Assembly: GCA_951812615.1 (NCBI GenBank)
Contig: CATOSU010000002.1
Location: 1,116,001 to 1,180,000 of the forward strand
Direction of reading: 5' to 3'
Source of the DNA: an uncultured Paracoccaceae bacterium
GTDB taxonomy: Bacteria > Pseudomonadota > Alphaproteobacteria > Rhodobacterales > Rhodobacteraceae
Length of the DNA stretch: 64,000 nucleotides
Under the pieces are notes generated by a model. It did no database searches. It worked only from the letters and a program-made list of their open reading frames with translations, and had not been told where the DNA came from. The translations under genes were made by a program, and so were the position numbers. This document shows positions 8,745 through 18,072 of this stretch, piece by piece (the first letter of the stretch is position 1; every line of letters starts with the position of its first letter).

Positions 8745-9364
8745 TGGGGGACGCGGAGCCGTTGCTTCCGGGGCTGAACGTTTCACGTGGAACACTCCGC
8801 AGTCTGAGGAACTACGAAGCCCTGATCCGGAAATGGAATCCGTCGATCAACCTAGTCTCAAAGTCGACGATCGACGTGATCTGGAATCGGCACATTCTGG
8901 ATTCGGCGCAGTTGTTTCAGGCTGCACCGCTCAGGGGGAGCTGGCTGGATATCGGCAGTGGCGGCGGATTTCCCGGGCTGGTGGCCGCCATTCTTGGCCG
9001 GGATCTTCGCCCGGAAATGCGCTTCACCCTGGTCGATTCGGATCAAAGAAAATGTGTGTTTCTTCGATCGGTTATTCGGGAAGAGGGCTTGAACGCGAGC
9101 GTTCTTTGCGCCCGAATCGACGAAGCCGATTCTCAGAAGGCTGACATCTTGTCGGCGCGCGCATTGGCGGATCTGAAAACTCTGCTGGGGTTTTGTGAAC
9201 GGCATCTGTCGCCCTCCGGCACGGCGTTGCTTCAAAAAGGCGAAAGCTGGAAAAAGGAAGAGCGGGACGCCCGGTTGGAATGGCAATTCGACCAGGAAGT
9301 TCTTACAAGCATAACCGAGCCACGAGCGGTGGTATTGAAAATAAGGAATGTGACGCGTGTCTGA
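8744..9364 (+). CDS. rsmG: 16S rRNA (guanine527-N7)-methyltransferase RsmG
   Basis: RsmG (GidB) methylates G527 of 16S rRNA using SAM. The 206-residue product has NVSRGTLRSLRNYEALIRKWNPSINLVS, then the SAM-binding LDIGSGGGFPGL (about residues 68-79), TLVDSDQRKCVFL and the SARALADL motif. The NVSRGT segment is encoded by the second parS-like site. The gene overlaps mnmG upstream and parA downstream, so it sits in a tightly coupled operon. Confidence 0.95.
   Translation: MGDAEPLLPGLNVSRGTLRSLRNYEALIRKWNPSINLVSKSTIDVIWNRHILDSAQLFQAAPLRGSWLDIGSGGGFPGLVAAILGRDLRPEMRFTLVDSDQRKCVFLRSVIREEGLNASVLCARIDEADSQKADILSARALADLKTLLGFCERHLSPSGTALLQKGESWKKEERDARLEWQFDQEVLTSITEPRAVVLKIRNVTRV
8779..8794. promoter_or_regulatory. 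parS: parS centromere-like site 2 (one mismatch)
   Basis: CGTTTCACGTGGAACA matches TGTTNCACGTGNAACA except for C instead of T at the first base, and it retains the CACGTG core. It lies inside rsmG codons 12-17. Together with site 1 it gives two sites 1.9 kb apart, just upstream of parAB. Confidence 0.78.
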
Positions 9365-10166
9365 CCTTTTGCGCCCGGAAGGACCGAAAATCATAGCGAT
9401 TGCCAATCAGAAGGGAGGGGTCGGCAAGACGACCACTGCCATAAACCTGGCTGCGGCGCTGGCTGAAGCCGGCGAGGCTGTGCTGCTTGTGGATCTGGAC
9501 CCGCAGGGCAATGCGTCCACCGGGCTGGGCATCGAAGCATCCGACCGGCAGGCAACAAGCTATGAATTGCTGGTTGAAGATTCGCCGCTGGAAGACGTAG
9601 TGAAACCGTCGGGCATAGAGGGCCTGCATATTATTCCGGCCAACACAGATCTGAGCTCTGCTGATCTGGAGCTTGTTTCCAATGAAAAGCGCAGCTTTCT
9701 GTTGCACGATGCCTTGCGACAGACAGCAATGGACGAGTTTGCATTCAGCTATATTCTGATTGATTGCCCGCCGTCGCTGAACTTGCTGACGGTCAATGCC
9801 ATCGTGGCGGCGCATTCGGTGCTGGTGCCGCTTCAAAGTGAGTTTTTCGCGTTGGAAGGGTTGTCGCAACTGATGCTGACCATTCGCGAAATCCGAGAGA
9901 CGGCCAATCCGGGTTTGCGGATCGAGGGCGTGGTGCTGACGATGTATGATCGCAGAAACAACCTGTCACAACAGGTGGAACAGGACGCGCGCGCCAATCT
10001 GGGTGACCTTGTATTTGAAACGATTGTGCCCCGGAACGTGCGTTTGAGCGAAGCGCCCTCCTTCGCCGAACCGATCCTGTCATATGATACCCAATCTCAG
10101 GGCGCGCGTGCATATCGGTCGCTGGCAGCAGAGCTGTTGCGCAAGCACAAGAAAATGGCAGCATGA
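9357..10166 (+). CDS. parA: Chromosome partitioning ATPase ParA
   Basis: ParA is the Walker-type ATPase that moves ParB-parS complexes and segregates origins. The 269-residue product has the deviant Walker A KGGVGKTTTAINLAAALA starting near residue 19, VLLVDLDPQGNASTGLG, and the conserved YILIDCPPSLNLLTVNA. GTG 9357 is used as start and overlaps the rsmG end by eight bases. parB starts 16 bp downstream. The chromosomal type, rather than plasmid RepA, is indicated by the mnmG-rsmG-parAB setting and lack of an N-terminal HTH. Confidence 0.96.
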   Translation: MSDLLRPEGPKIIAIANQKGGVGKTTTAINLAAALAEAGEAVLLVDLDPQGNASTGLGIEASDRQATSYELLVEDSPLEDVVKPSGIEGLHIIPANTDLSSADLELVSNEKRSFLLHDALRQTAMDEFAFSYILIDCPPSLNLLTVNAIVAAHSVLVPLQSEFFALEGLSQLMLTIREIRETANPGLRIEGVVLTMYDRRNNLSQQVEQDARANLGDLVFETIVPRNVRLSEAPSFAEPILSYDTQSQGARAYRSLAAELLRKHKKMAA

Positions 10167-10182
10167 ACAGGGAGAGGACAGC

Positions 10183-11073
10183 ATGAGCAGCAAGAGCGGA
10201 AAATCCAGGGGATTGGGACGCGGGCTGTCTGCGCTGATGGCCGATGTTGCTCCGACCAGTACCGAAACTGAAACGACAGCAGGGGATTCAGAGCAGCGTG
10301 TCCCGATCGAGAAGCTGAAACCGAACCCGGATCAGCCGCGGCGGAATTTCGATCAGGCGGATCTGGATGATCTGACGGCCTCGATCCGTGAAAAGGGGAT
10401 CATTCAGCCGCTTATCGTCCGTCCTGCCTCTGGCGATACCTATGAAATTGTGGCCGGTGAACGCCGCTGGCGCGCAGCACAACTCGCCCAACTGCACGAG
10501 GCTCCGGTTCTGGTGCGGGACTTCAGCGACACCGAAGTTCTTGAAATCGCGATTATCGAAAACATTCAGCGCGCAGATCTGAACCCAATAGAAGAGGCGG
10601 CCGGTTATCGGCAATTGATGGACCGGTTTGGGCATACACAGGAAAAGCTGGGTGAAGCGCTGGGCAAAAGCCGCAGTCACATCGCCAACCTGCTGCGGCT
10701 GCTGACGCTGCCGGACGATGTGCTTGATCTGGTGCGGGAAGGTGCGCTGAGCAGCGGACACGCCCGTGCGCTGATCACGTCCGAAGATCCGTCGGGATTG
10801 GCCAAAAAGGTCGTTGCCGGGGGGTTATCTGTGCGCGCGACCGAAGAGATGGTGCGGAAGTTGTCGCAGCCCGCCAAACCACCGGCAGAAAAATCCGCGC
10901 CCAAATCCGAAAAGGATGCGGATACCAAGGCGCTGGAAGGCGATCTGACCGCCAATCTGGGTATGAAGGTAACGCTGGCGCACAAGCCGGGGCAGGAAAC
11001 GGGCTCTGTCACCATCAAGTATGACAACCTCGATCAGCTGGACACCTTGTGCCGGCTGCTCAGCGCGACTTAG
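10183..11073 (+). CDS. parB: Chromosome partitioning protein ParB
   Basis: ParB binds parS and spreads as a CTP-dependent clamp. From ATG 10183, with GGGAGAGGA just upstream, the 296-residue product begins with basic SRGLGRGLSALM. It has the CTPase region VAGERRWRAAQLA (motif GERRxRA) and ENIQRADLNPIEEA. The helix-turn-helix is LGKSRSHIANLLRLL, followed by GHARAL. A K/E/P/S-rich linker near residues 225-250 leads to the C-terminal dimerisation domain ending LCRLLSAT. The longer upstream frame overlaps parA and is not needed. Its stop overlaps the hemW stop on the other strand. Confidence 0.96.
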   Translation: MSSKSGKSRGLGRGLSALMADVAPTSTETETTAGDSEQRVPIEKLKPNPDQPRRNFDQADLDDLTASIREKGIIQPLIVRPASGDTYEIVAGERRWRAAQLAQLHEAPVLVRDFSDTEVLEIAIIENIQRADLNPIEEAAGYRQLMDRFGHTQEKLGEALGKSRSHIANLLRLLTLPDDVLDLVREGALSSGHARALITSEDPSGLAKKVVAGGLSVRATEEMVRKLSQPAKPPAEKSAPKSEKDADTKALEGDLTANLGMKVTLAHKPGQETGSVTIKYDNLDQLDTLCRLLSAT

Positions 11074-12227
11074 TCCGCCAGAAGTTCCGCTAATAGCGCG
11101 TTCAGAACCGGGCGGCCCTGTCGGGACGCAGTCAGTGTGCTGTCCGTTTGAGTTAACAGGCCTATATCAGATAAGGACTGAATGCGATCCGGGTTCAGAG
11201 CATATCCGCCGATTTCCTGAAATCGTCTCACGTCTGTACCCTTCGTCGTGCGCAGGGACATCATCAGGTATTCTTCGCATTGCGCCCGCCGGGTCACGGG
11301 TTGAAACAGCGACGTCCCACCAGATGCCTTCACAGCTTTCAGCCACTCAACAGGCTGAAGAAATGTCTCGGTCGCGTGTTTTTGGCCGTCCAGAGTGATT
11401 CTGCCGTGTGCACCGGGACCGATGCCGACATAGTCGCCGTATTGCCAGTAAATCATGTTGTGCCGCGATTCCTGACCGGGCCGGGCGTGATTTGATACTT
11501 CGTAGGCAGGCAGCCCGAAGGCTTCGCAGATCTCCTGCGTGGCAAAATACATGTCTGCCCCGAGGTCGTCATCTGGCAGGCCCGGCAGCTTGCCTTTTCG
11601 ATACCGGTCGCCAAATGCGGTGCCGGGTTCGATCGTCAGCTGGTACAAGGACATGTGATCGGCGCCGAGGTTCAGCGCGTCAGTCAGTTCCCGTGTCCAG
11701 CTTTCCAGCGTCTGATGCTGACGGGCGCAGATCAGGTCAAAACTGACCCTGTCAAAGTTGCTCTGCGCGATTTCGAGCGCTGCACGACCCTCGGATGCGC
11801 TATGAAGCCGGCCCAGGGCGTGCAGGGCGGTGTCGTTCAAGGCCTGAAGCCCCAGAGATACCCGGTTTACGCCGCTGTCACGATAGGCATGGAACCGCGA
11901 GGCTTCGACCGAGCCGGGATTGGCTTCTAGCGTGATTTCGATGTCATTGGAAAATGTCCAATAATCGGAAGCCTTTTGCAGTATTTCCGCAACCGTTTCC
12001 GGAGCCATCAGGCTGGGCGTGCCGCCGCCAAAATAGACACTATCCAGCTTTCTTTTGCCGGTTTGTTCTGCCGCTCGTGCCAGTTCCTGCAGATATGCGG
12101 CGCACCATTCGTCCTGATCGATCCGCAGGGATACGTAGCTGTTGAAGTCGCAATAGGGGCACTTGGCCTCGCAAAACGGCCAGTGAACATACAGGCCAAA
12201 CCCGCCGGCCTGCCAGTCTTCAATCAA
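11070..12227 (-). CDS. hemW: HemW, radical SAM haem chaperone (HemN-like)
   Basis: HemW is a radical SAM relative of HemN that binds haem and is thought to deliver it to respiratory enzymes. It was long annotated as oxygen-independent coproporphyrinogen oxidase. The 385-residue product has the radical SAM motif CEAKCPYC (Cys19, 23, 26), YFGGGTPSLM, and the C-terminal HemN_C region with EYLMMSLRTTKG. The true HemN-type extra N-terminal region is absent, which favours HemW. The only suitable start is TTG at 12225-12227, inside the end of rdgB, with no clear ribosome binding site. This suggests coupled translation. Confidence 0.9.
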   Translation of the reverse strand: MIEDWQAGGFGLYVHWPFCEAKCPYCDFNSYVSLRIDQDEWCAAYLQELARAAEQTGKRKLDSVYFGGGTPSLMAPETVAEILQKASDYWTFSNDIEITLEANPGSVEASRFHAYRDSGVNRVSLGLQALNDTALHALGRLHSASEGRAALEIAQSNFDRVSFDLICARQHQTLESWTRELTDALNLGADHMSLYQLTIEPGTAFGDRYRKGKLPGLPDDDLGADMYFATQEICEAFGLPAYEVSNHARPGQESRHNMIYWQYGDYVGIGPGAHGRITLDGQKHATETFLQPVEWLKAVKASGGTSLFQPVTRRAQCEEYLMMSLRTTKGTDVRRFQEIGGYALNPDRIQSLSDIGLLTQTDSTLTASRQGRPVLNALLAELLAD

Positions 12228-12831
12228 AACAGGCGCTCACGAAAGCTTCTACCGCGCGGCCCCGGTGGCTGATCCGGTTTTTTTCCCACCGATCCATTTC
12301 GCCAAACGTGATGTCATAGCCATCCGGCATAAACACCGGGTCGTAACCGTGGCCCTCGCTTCCCCGCATGGGCCATACGATGCGCCCCGGTACGGTTCCT
12401 TCGAACACTTCGTCATGCCCGTCCGGCCAGGCCAGAACCAAAGTGCAGCAAAACCGCGCGGTGCGGGGTTCCGGCGCGTTGATTTTCTCCAGCTCGGACC
12501 ACGCACGTTCCATCGCCATCACAAAGTCGCGCCCGTTCGGAGTTTCCGCCCAATCGGCGGTATAGACACCGGGTGCCCCGCCCAAAGCGTCGATTTCGAT
12601 GCCGGAATCATCCGCCATTGCCGGCAGACCGGTTGCCTTGACCGCGGCATGCGCCTTTATCCGGGCGTTGCCCGCAAATGTGGTTTCAGTTTCGTCCGGT
12701 TCGTTCAGGCCCAGCTCGGCCGCGCCCACCACCGATACGCCCAATGGCCCCAGAAGATGGCCCATTTCGTCCAGCTTGCCCTGATTATGTGTCGCAATCA
12801 GCAGCCGGTCGCCGGTGAATTTCCGGGTCAT
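12220..12831 (-). CDS. rdgB: XTP/dITP diphosphatase (house-cleaning NTP pyrophosphatase)
   Basis: RdgB removes dITP, XTP and related deaminated purine nucleotides. The 203-residue product has [12 protein letters not shown] at residues 12-23, [33 protein letters not shown] and the C-terminal [10 protein letters not shown], all characteristic of the Ham1/RdgB family. It overlaps rph by four bases upstream and hemW by eight bases downstream. Confidence 0.95.
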   Translation of the reverse strand: MTRKFTGDRLLIATHNQGKLDEMGHLLGPLGVSVVGAAELGLNEPDETETTFAGNARIKAHAAVKATGLPAMADDSGIEIDALGGAPGVYTADWAETPNGRDFVMAMERAWSELEKINAPEPRTARFCCTLVLAWPDGHDEVFEGTVPGRIVWPMRGSEGHGYDPVFMPDGYDITFGEMDRWEKNRISHRGRAVEAFVSACFD

Positions 12832-13541
12832 CCCACTGCTGCGTTCTGGGCCGCGGTCAGCTCGCTTACACCTTTTTCGGCAAGGTCCAGCAACTGATCC
12901 ATCTCGGGCCGGGAATAGGTTGCGCCCTCGGCGGACATCTGCACCTCGATCAGGCGCCCGCCGCCGGTCATGACAAAGTTTCCATCAACCCCGGCTTCGC
13001 TGTCTTCGGGATAATCCAGATCCAGAACCGGCTGACCGGCATAGATGCCACAGCTGACGGCCGCCACGTTGTCGATAATCGGGTCCGAAATGACGTCGCC
13101 GGTTTTCAGCAGCTTGTTGACCGCCAGCCGCAATGCCACCCAGCCGCCGGTGATCGAGGCGCAGCGGGTGCCGCCATCAGCCTGGATCACATCGCAGTCG
13201 ACGGTGATCTGACGTTCCCCCAGCGCGACCCGGTCGATCCCCGCCCGGAGCGATCGTCCGATCAGGCGCTGGATTTCCACGGTGCGCCCGCCCTGTTTGC
13301 CGGCCGCGGCTTCGCGCCGCATGCGGGTATTGGTGGCCCGTGGCAGCATGCCATATTCCGCCGTGACCCATCCCAGCCCGGATCCCTTTATAAACGGGGG
13401 TACGCGGTCTTCGATCGTGGCGGTGCAGAGCACATGGGTATCGCCAACCCGAACCATGCAGGACCCCTCTGCGTGCTTTGTGATGCCTGTTTCGATTGAA
13501 ACCGGGCGCATTTCGCTTAAATCTCTTGCCGAAGGTCGCAT
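12828..13541 (-). CDS. rph: Ribonuclease PH
   Basis: RNase PH trims tRNA 3' ends by phosphorolysis. The 237-residue product starts [19 protein letters not shown]. It contains [51 protein letters not shown] and the [10 protein letters not shown] motif. ATG 13541 is preferred over the adjacent GTG because AGAGGA lies seven bases upstream. It heads the rph-rdgB-hemW operon and diverges from hrcA. Confidence 0.95.
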   Translation of the reverse strand: MRPSARDLSEMRPVSIETGITKHAEGSCMVRVGDTHVLCTATIEDRVPPFIKGSGLGWVTAEYGMLPRATNTRMRREAAAGKQGGRTVEIQRLIGRSLRAGIDRVALGERQITVDCDVIQADGGTRCASITGGWVALRLAVNKLLKTGDVISDPIIDNVAAVSCGIYAGQPVLDLDYPEDSEAGVDGNFVMTGGGRLIEVQMSAEGATYSRPEMDQLLDLAEKGVSELTAAQNAAVG

Positions 13542-13602
13542 CACATATCCTCTGTTGCGTGGGCCGCTGATAACGTCGGCGCGGAACCTGTTGCAACCCC
13601 GA

Positions 13603-13630
13603 TTGACCTTTCGGGCTGACGGATTTTAAT
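13603..13630 (+). promoter_or_regulatory. Candidate sigma-70-type promoter of hrcA-grpE
   Basis: TTGACC at 13603-13608 is separated by 16 bp from TTTAAT at 13625-13630, and hrcA starts 20 bp further on. No CIRCE inverted repeat and no clear sigma-32 pattern was seen in the 106-bp rph-hrcA gap. Confidence 0.45.
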
Positions 13631-13650
13631 GGCACCCCGACCCGGGGAAA

Positions 13651-14721
13651 ATGATTTTGGCGGACTCTGCAAAGCTCTTCGAAGAAATGACCGACCGCTC
13701 GCGCGAAGTGTTTCGCAAAGTGGTCGAAACCTATCTTGAATCCGGCGACCCTGTCGGAAGCCGCACGTTGACCCGAACACTGTCGGAAAAGGTCAGCGCG
13801 GCAACCATCCGCAACGTGATGCAGGACCTTGAATTTATTGGCCTGCTGGACAGTCCGCATGTGTCGGCAGGGCGGGTGCCGACCCAGGCCGGGCTGCGCA
13901 TGTTCGTAGATGGATTGCTGGAGGTCAGCGAACCGGATCCGCAGGCCCGCGAAAAGATCGACGCAACGTTGCTGCAGGAATCGCCCGATGTCGGATCGGC
14001 TCTGGACAGGGTCGGTTCGGCGCTTTCGCTGGTGACGCAGGGGGCTTCTCTGGTGCTGACCCCCAAGCACGAGGCAGAGATCCGGCACATTGAGTTTGTT
14101 TCGCTGTCGCATGATCAGGCGCTGGTGGTTCTGGTTTTTTCCGACGGTCACGTCGAAAACCGCCTGTTTCAGCCGCCTCCGGGACAAACCCCAAGCTCGA
14201 TGCGCGAGGCGGCGAATTTCTTGAACGCGATCGTGAGCGGCAAGAAGCTGAGCGAAGTGCGTCACGCGGTGCGCAAGCAGATACAGGAACGCCGCGCCGA
14301 GATTAACGGGCTTGCGCAGGAACTGGTCGACAGCGGTTTGGCACTCTGGGACGGGGAAGGGACCGAATCAGACAGGTTGATTGTGCGGGGCAGGTCGAAT
14401 CTTCTGGATTCCGAGGGTGTCGGAGATGAGATCGAACGCATCCGGATCCTGTTCGATGACCTCGAGCGCAAGCGCGATATCGCGGAGTTTCTCGATCTCA
14501 CCGAAGAAGGTGAAGGTGTGCGCATTTTTATCGGCTCGGAGAACAAACTTTTTTCACTTTCGGGTTCCGCTCTGGTGGTGTCTCCCTATATGAACGCTGA
14601 TCGAAAGATCATCGGTGCGGTCGGAGTCATCGGCCCGACGCGCCTGAACTACGGAAGAATAGTGCCGATCGTGGATTACACGGCACAATTGCTTGGCCGG
14701 TTGGTTTCGGACCGGACCTAG
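13651..14721 (+). CDS. hrcA: Heat-inducible transcription repressor HrcA
   Basis: HrcA represses chaperonin genes by binding CIRCE elements. The 356-residue product has the N-terminal winged-helix region (SREVFRKVVETYLESGDPVGSRTL, then ATIRNVMQDLEFIGLLDSPHVSAGRVPT, about residues 17-75). It ends with the conserved C-terminal VIGPTRLNYGRIVPIVDYTAQLL. It is followed by grpE after 9 bp. The usual CIRCE target is not present here, so its regulated gene (probably groESL) lies elsewhere. Confidence 0.95.
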   Translation: MILADSAKLFEEMTDRSREVFRKVVETYLESGDPVGSRTLTRTLSEKVSAATIRNVMQDLEFIGLLDSPHVSAGRVPTQAGLRMFVDGLLEVSEPDPQAREKIDATLLQESPDVGSALDRVGSALSLVTQGASLVLTPKHEAEIRHIEFVSLSHDQALVVLVFSDGHVENRLFQPPPGQTPSSMREAANFLNAIVSGKKLSEVRHAVRKQIQERRAEINGLAQELVDSGLALWDGEGTESDRLIVRGRSNLLDSEGVGDEIERIRILFDDLERKRDIAEFLDLTEEGEGVRIFIGSENKLFSLSGSALVVSPYMNADRKIIGAVGVIGPTRLNYGRIVPIVDYTAQLLGRLVSDRT

Positions 14722-14730
14722 AGGTGAAAG

Positions 14731-15297
14731 ATGGCAGAGCCGAATAACGAAGAATTCCTTGATGATATCGAGGCCGCTGAACTCGATGAACTTGCCGAAG
14801 TTGTTGATGAAATCAGCGACGAGGATCTTGAAATTGATGCGCTGCGGGCAGAGCGCGACGAACTGAGAGACCGGTTCATGCGTGCGCTTGCGGATGCAGA
14901 AAACTCGCGCAAGCGCGCGGACAAGGACCGCCGCGAAGCCGAACAATACGGTGGATCCAAGCTCGCCCGGGACATGCTGTCGGTTTACGACAACATGAAG
15001 CGAGCGGTCGAAGAAGCGACCGGCGAACAGGAAACGGTTTCGGATGCCCTGATCGAAGGTCTGGAACTGACGATGCGCGAACTGCTGAACGTCTTTGGCA
15101 AGCACGGCATTCAGATCATTGCGCCGCAGGTGGGTGACCGGTTCGACCCGCAGGAACATCAGGCCATGTTTGAAGCGCCGGTTCCGGGCACCCGGGCAGG
15201 GGACATCATTCAGGTGTCCGCCGAGGGTTTCATGCTGCACGACCGGCTTTTGCGCCCGGCGCAGGTTGGCGTGTCTTCGACCCCGGCAGACGGGTAA
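14731..15297 (+). CDS. grpE: Nucleotide exchange factor GrpE
   Basis: GrpE releases ADP from DnaK. The 188-residue product has an acidic N terminus, a long helical region (about residues 35-75, ERDELRDRFMRALADAENSRKR), and the beta-rich C-terminal domain with GDRFDPQEHQAMFEAP and GFMLHDRLLRPAQVGV. It is preceded closely by hrcA and abuts mutS tail to tail without intergenic bases. Confidence 0.95.
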   Translation: MAEPNNEEFLDDIEAAELDELAEVVDEISDEDLEIDALRAERDELRDRFMRALADAENSRKRADKDRREAEQYGGSKLARDMLSVYDNMKRAVEEATGEQETVSDALIEGLELTMRELLNVFGKHGIQIIAPQVGDRFDPQEHQAMFEAPVPGTRAGDIIQVSAEGFMLHDRLLRPAQVGVSSTPADG

Positions 15298-17937
15298 TCA
15301 CCCGCGCGCAGCATCCTTCAGACGGTATACCAGATCCAGCGCCTGTTTCGGGGTGAGTTCGTCCGGATGAACCTCTTCCAGCAGGGACAGCAATGGATCG
15401 GCAGTGTGTTGTTGTGGTGCCGGCTCGACAGGCCGGGCCGCAAACAGTGGCAGATCGTCGATCAGTGTTGCGCGCGAAGCACCGCCTTCGCGCTCACCTT
15501 TTTCCAACGCTTCCAGAACAACACGGGCCCGCGCGACCACTGATTGCGGCAGACCAGCCAGTTGCGCCACCTGCACGCCATAGGACCGATCCGCCGCGCC
15601 GCGCCGGACCTCGTGCAGGAAGATCACCTCGCCTTCCCATTCCTTGACGGCCACGGTTGCGTTTTCAACACCGGTCAGCTTTCCGGAAAGCGCCGTCAGT
15701 TCGTGGTAATGCGTGGCAAACAACGCCCTGCATTTGTTGGCCTCGTGCAGATGTTCAAGTGTCGCCCATGCAATCGACAGCCCATCATAGGTGGCCGTGC
15801 CGCGACCAATTTCATCCAGAATGACCAGCGCGCGATCGTCTGCCTGGTTCAGGATCGCGGCGGTTTCCACCATCTCGACCATGAAGGTCGACCGCCCGCG
15901 GGCAAGATCGTCGGAGGCGCCCACGCGGCTGAACAGTTGGCTGACCACGCCAATATGCGCGGAGTCTGCCGGAACATAGCTGCCCATCTGAGCCAGCAGT
16001 GCAATCAGGGCGTTTTGGCGCAGAAAAGTGGATTTACCGGCCATGTTTGGCCCGGTCAGCAGCCAGATCTGTGCACTGTCTTCGGCAGAGAGGTCACAAT
16101 CATTGGCCACAAACGCGGCCCCCGATTGCGATCGGAGCGCGGCTTCCACCACCGGATGACGGCCATTGCGAATGTCGAAGGCGCGCGATGTGTCGACCTT
16201 GGGACGGTTCCATCCTTCGGCCCGGGACAGGTCTGCGAGGGCGGTGTTCAGGTCTATTTCTGCCAGAGCGGACGCTAAGACATTGATATTATGTGCATTA
16301 TTTAGAACATCACGCCGCAGTTCCTCAAAGTGGCCTTTTTCAATCTGCAATGCCCGCGCGCCCGCGTTCAGGATTTTCGTTTCCATCGCGGATAGTTCCA
16401 CGGTGGTGAATCGCACCTGATTGGCCGTGGTTTGCCGGTGGATGAAGGTTTCCGACAAGGGGGGCGACAGCATCTTTTCGGCATGTGTCGCCGGTGTTTC
16501 CACGAAATACCCCAAAACGTTGTTGTGCTTGATCTTGAGCGACGAAATGCCGGTGTCCTGAACAAGTTGCTGCTGCATTGCCGCAATGACGGAGCGGCCT
16601 TCGTCCCGCAGCTGGCAAACCTCGTCTAGACTGTCGTCGAACCCGGGGGCAACGAAACCGCCGTCGCGGGCCAGCAGCGGCGGTTCCGCAACCAATGCGT
16701 CCTGCAAAAGCGTCCGAAGCGTTTCGAACCCGGTCAGCCGCGATATGGCGGTGGTCAGGAGGTCGGGCAGACCGTCGGGGAAGTCGAGGGCCGAAATGTC
16801 TGCGGCCTGCTCCAGCGTGTTCCGTACAGCTGCCAGATCGCGTGGTCCGCCCCGGTCCAGAGACAATCGGGACAGGGCACGGGAAATGTCAGGTGCCTTG
16901 CGCAGAAGATCGCGCACGGTTTCGGAATTCGACGTGTTTTCGGACCAGTAGCTGACTGCAGACAGGCGCTGTTCAACCGTATCGACATCGCATGTTGGCG
17001 CGTTCAGGCGAATTTCCAGCAGACGGGCACCGCCCGGCGTCACGGTGCGATCGAGCACCGACAACAACGAACCGGAACGCCCGCCGCTGAGCGATTGGGT
17101 CAGTTCAAGGTTCCGACGGGTTGCGGCATCGATTTGAACCGACTGTGCCCGCTGAACGGCAACCGGTGTCTGCAACAGCGGTAGTTTTCCCTTTTGCGTG
17201 AGTTCAAGGTATCGGATGAGCGCCCCCATCGCCGAGCAATCCGCCCTGCGGAAGGTTCCGAACCCGTCGAGTGTGGAAACTGCGAATACCTCACACAGCC
17301 GCGACTGACCCGAGCTGCTGTCAAACGCGGTGGGCTGCACCGGGGTCAGCGGAACGCCAAGGTCCTGAGCGGTTTCTTCGATCCGGGCAGCGCCCGTTTC
17401 GGACACGATCAGTTCCGAAGGTGCCAGCCGGGCCAGTTCAGGGCCAAGGTGGACCGGTTCCATGGCCATCACGTGAAACGCGCCGGTTGAAATATCGGCC
17501 CAGGCCAGCGCCGCATCGCCGCGAACTTCGGCGTAGGCGGCGAGGAAGTTATGGCGGCGGGCCTCCAGCAAGGCGTCTTCGGTCAGGGTGCCGGGCGTCA
17601 CCAGCCGGACAACTTCGCGTTTCACGACAGATTTCGACCCGCGCTTCTTGGCCTCGGCCGGGCTTTCCATCTGTTCGCAGACCGCCACACGGAACCCTTT
17701 GCGGATCAGCGTCAGAAGGTAACCTTCGGCCGCATGCACAGGAACGCCACACATCGGGATGTCGGCCCCGTCATGTTTGCCGCGTTTGGTCAGCGCGATG
17801 TCCAGCGCGGCGGCGGCTGCGACGGCATCGTCAAAGAACATCTCGTAGAAATCGCCCATGCGGTAAAACAGCAGAGCATCCGGATGCGCCGCCTTGATCT
17901 CCAGGTATTGCGCCATCATGGGAGTGACGGTGGACAC
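15298..17937 (-). CDS. mutS: DNA mismatch repair protein MutS
   Basis: MutS recognises mismatches and starts repair. The 879-residue product has the N-terminal mismatch-reading [11 protein letters not shown] (Phe-x-Glu), with MTKR-like and connector regions following. The ATPase has Walker [10 protein letters not shown], signature-region residues after it, and Walker [13 protein letters not shown]. The C-terminal tail contains DLPLFAA and ends in the helical [18 protein letters not shown]. The start is GTG at 17935-17937 ([14 protein letters not shown]). The gene is single and converges on grpE. Confidence 0.97.
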   Translation of the reverse strand: MSTVTPMMAQYLEIKAAHPDALLFYRMGDFYEMFFDDAVAAAAALDIALTKRGKHDGADIPMCGVPVHAAEGYLLTLIRKGFRVAVCEQMESPAEAKKRGSKSVVKREVVRLVTPGTLTEDALLEARRHNFLAAYAEVRGDAALAWADISTGAFHVMAMEPVHLGPELARLAPSELIVSETGAARIEETAQDLGVPLTPVQPTAFDSSSGQSRLCEVFAVSTLDGFGTFRRADCSAMGALIRYLELTQKGKLPLLQTPVAVQRAQSVQIDAATRRNLELTQSLSGGRSGSLLSVLDRTVTPGGARLLEIRLNAPTCDVDTVEQRLSAVSYWSENTSNSETVRDLLRKAPDISRALSRLSLDRGGPRDLAAVRNTLEQAADISALDFPDGLPDLLTTAISRLTGFETLRTLLQDALVAEPPLLARDGGFVAPGFDDSLDEVCQLRDEGRSVIAAMQQQLVQDTGISSLKIKHNNVLGYFVETPATHAEKMLSPPLSETFIHRQTTANQVRFTTVELSAMETKILNAGARALQIEKGHFEELRRDVLNNAHNINVLASALAEIDLNTALADLSRAEGWNRPKVDTSRAFDIRNGRHPVVEAALRSQSGAAFVANDCDLSAEDSAQIWLLTGPNMAGKSTFLRQNALIALLAQMGSYVPADSAHIGVVSQLFSRVGASDDLARGRSTFMVEMVETAAILNQADDRALVILDEIGRGTATYDGLSIAWATLEHLHEANKCRALFATHYHELTALSGKLTGVENATVAVKEWEGEVIFLHEVRRGAADRSYGVQVAQLAGLPQSVVARARVVLEALEKGEREGGASRATLIDDLPLFAARPVEPAPQQHTADPLLSLLEEVHPDELTPKQALDLVYRLKDAARG

Positions 17938-18072
17938 GGGATTTCCTCTGATTTCCTGCAGTTTATGACCTTACAAACCGTCGACCTGCGGCGAAAGGCG
18001 AAAACGCATGACCGTTGAGCCTGAACGCCCAAGCATATAAGACGCACAAACCGCGAGGAGGACCCCAGCCCG

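Noticed and set aside
17466-17480. ATCACGTGAAAC parS half-site in mutS
   Set aside because: Only the right half resembles parS, and it is far from the origin cluster.
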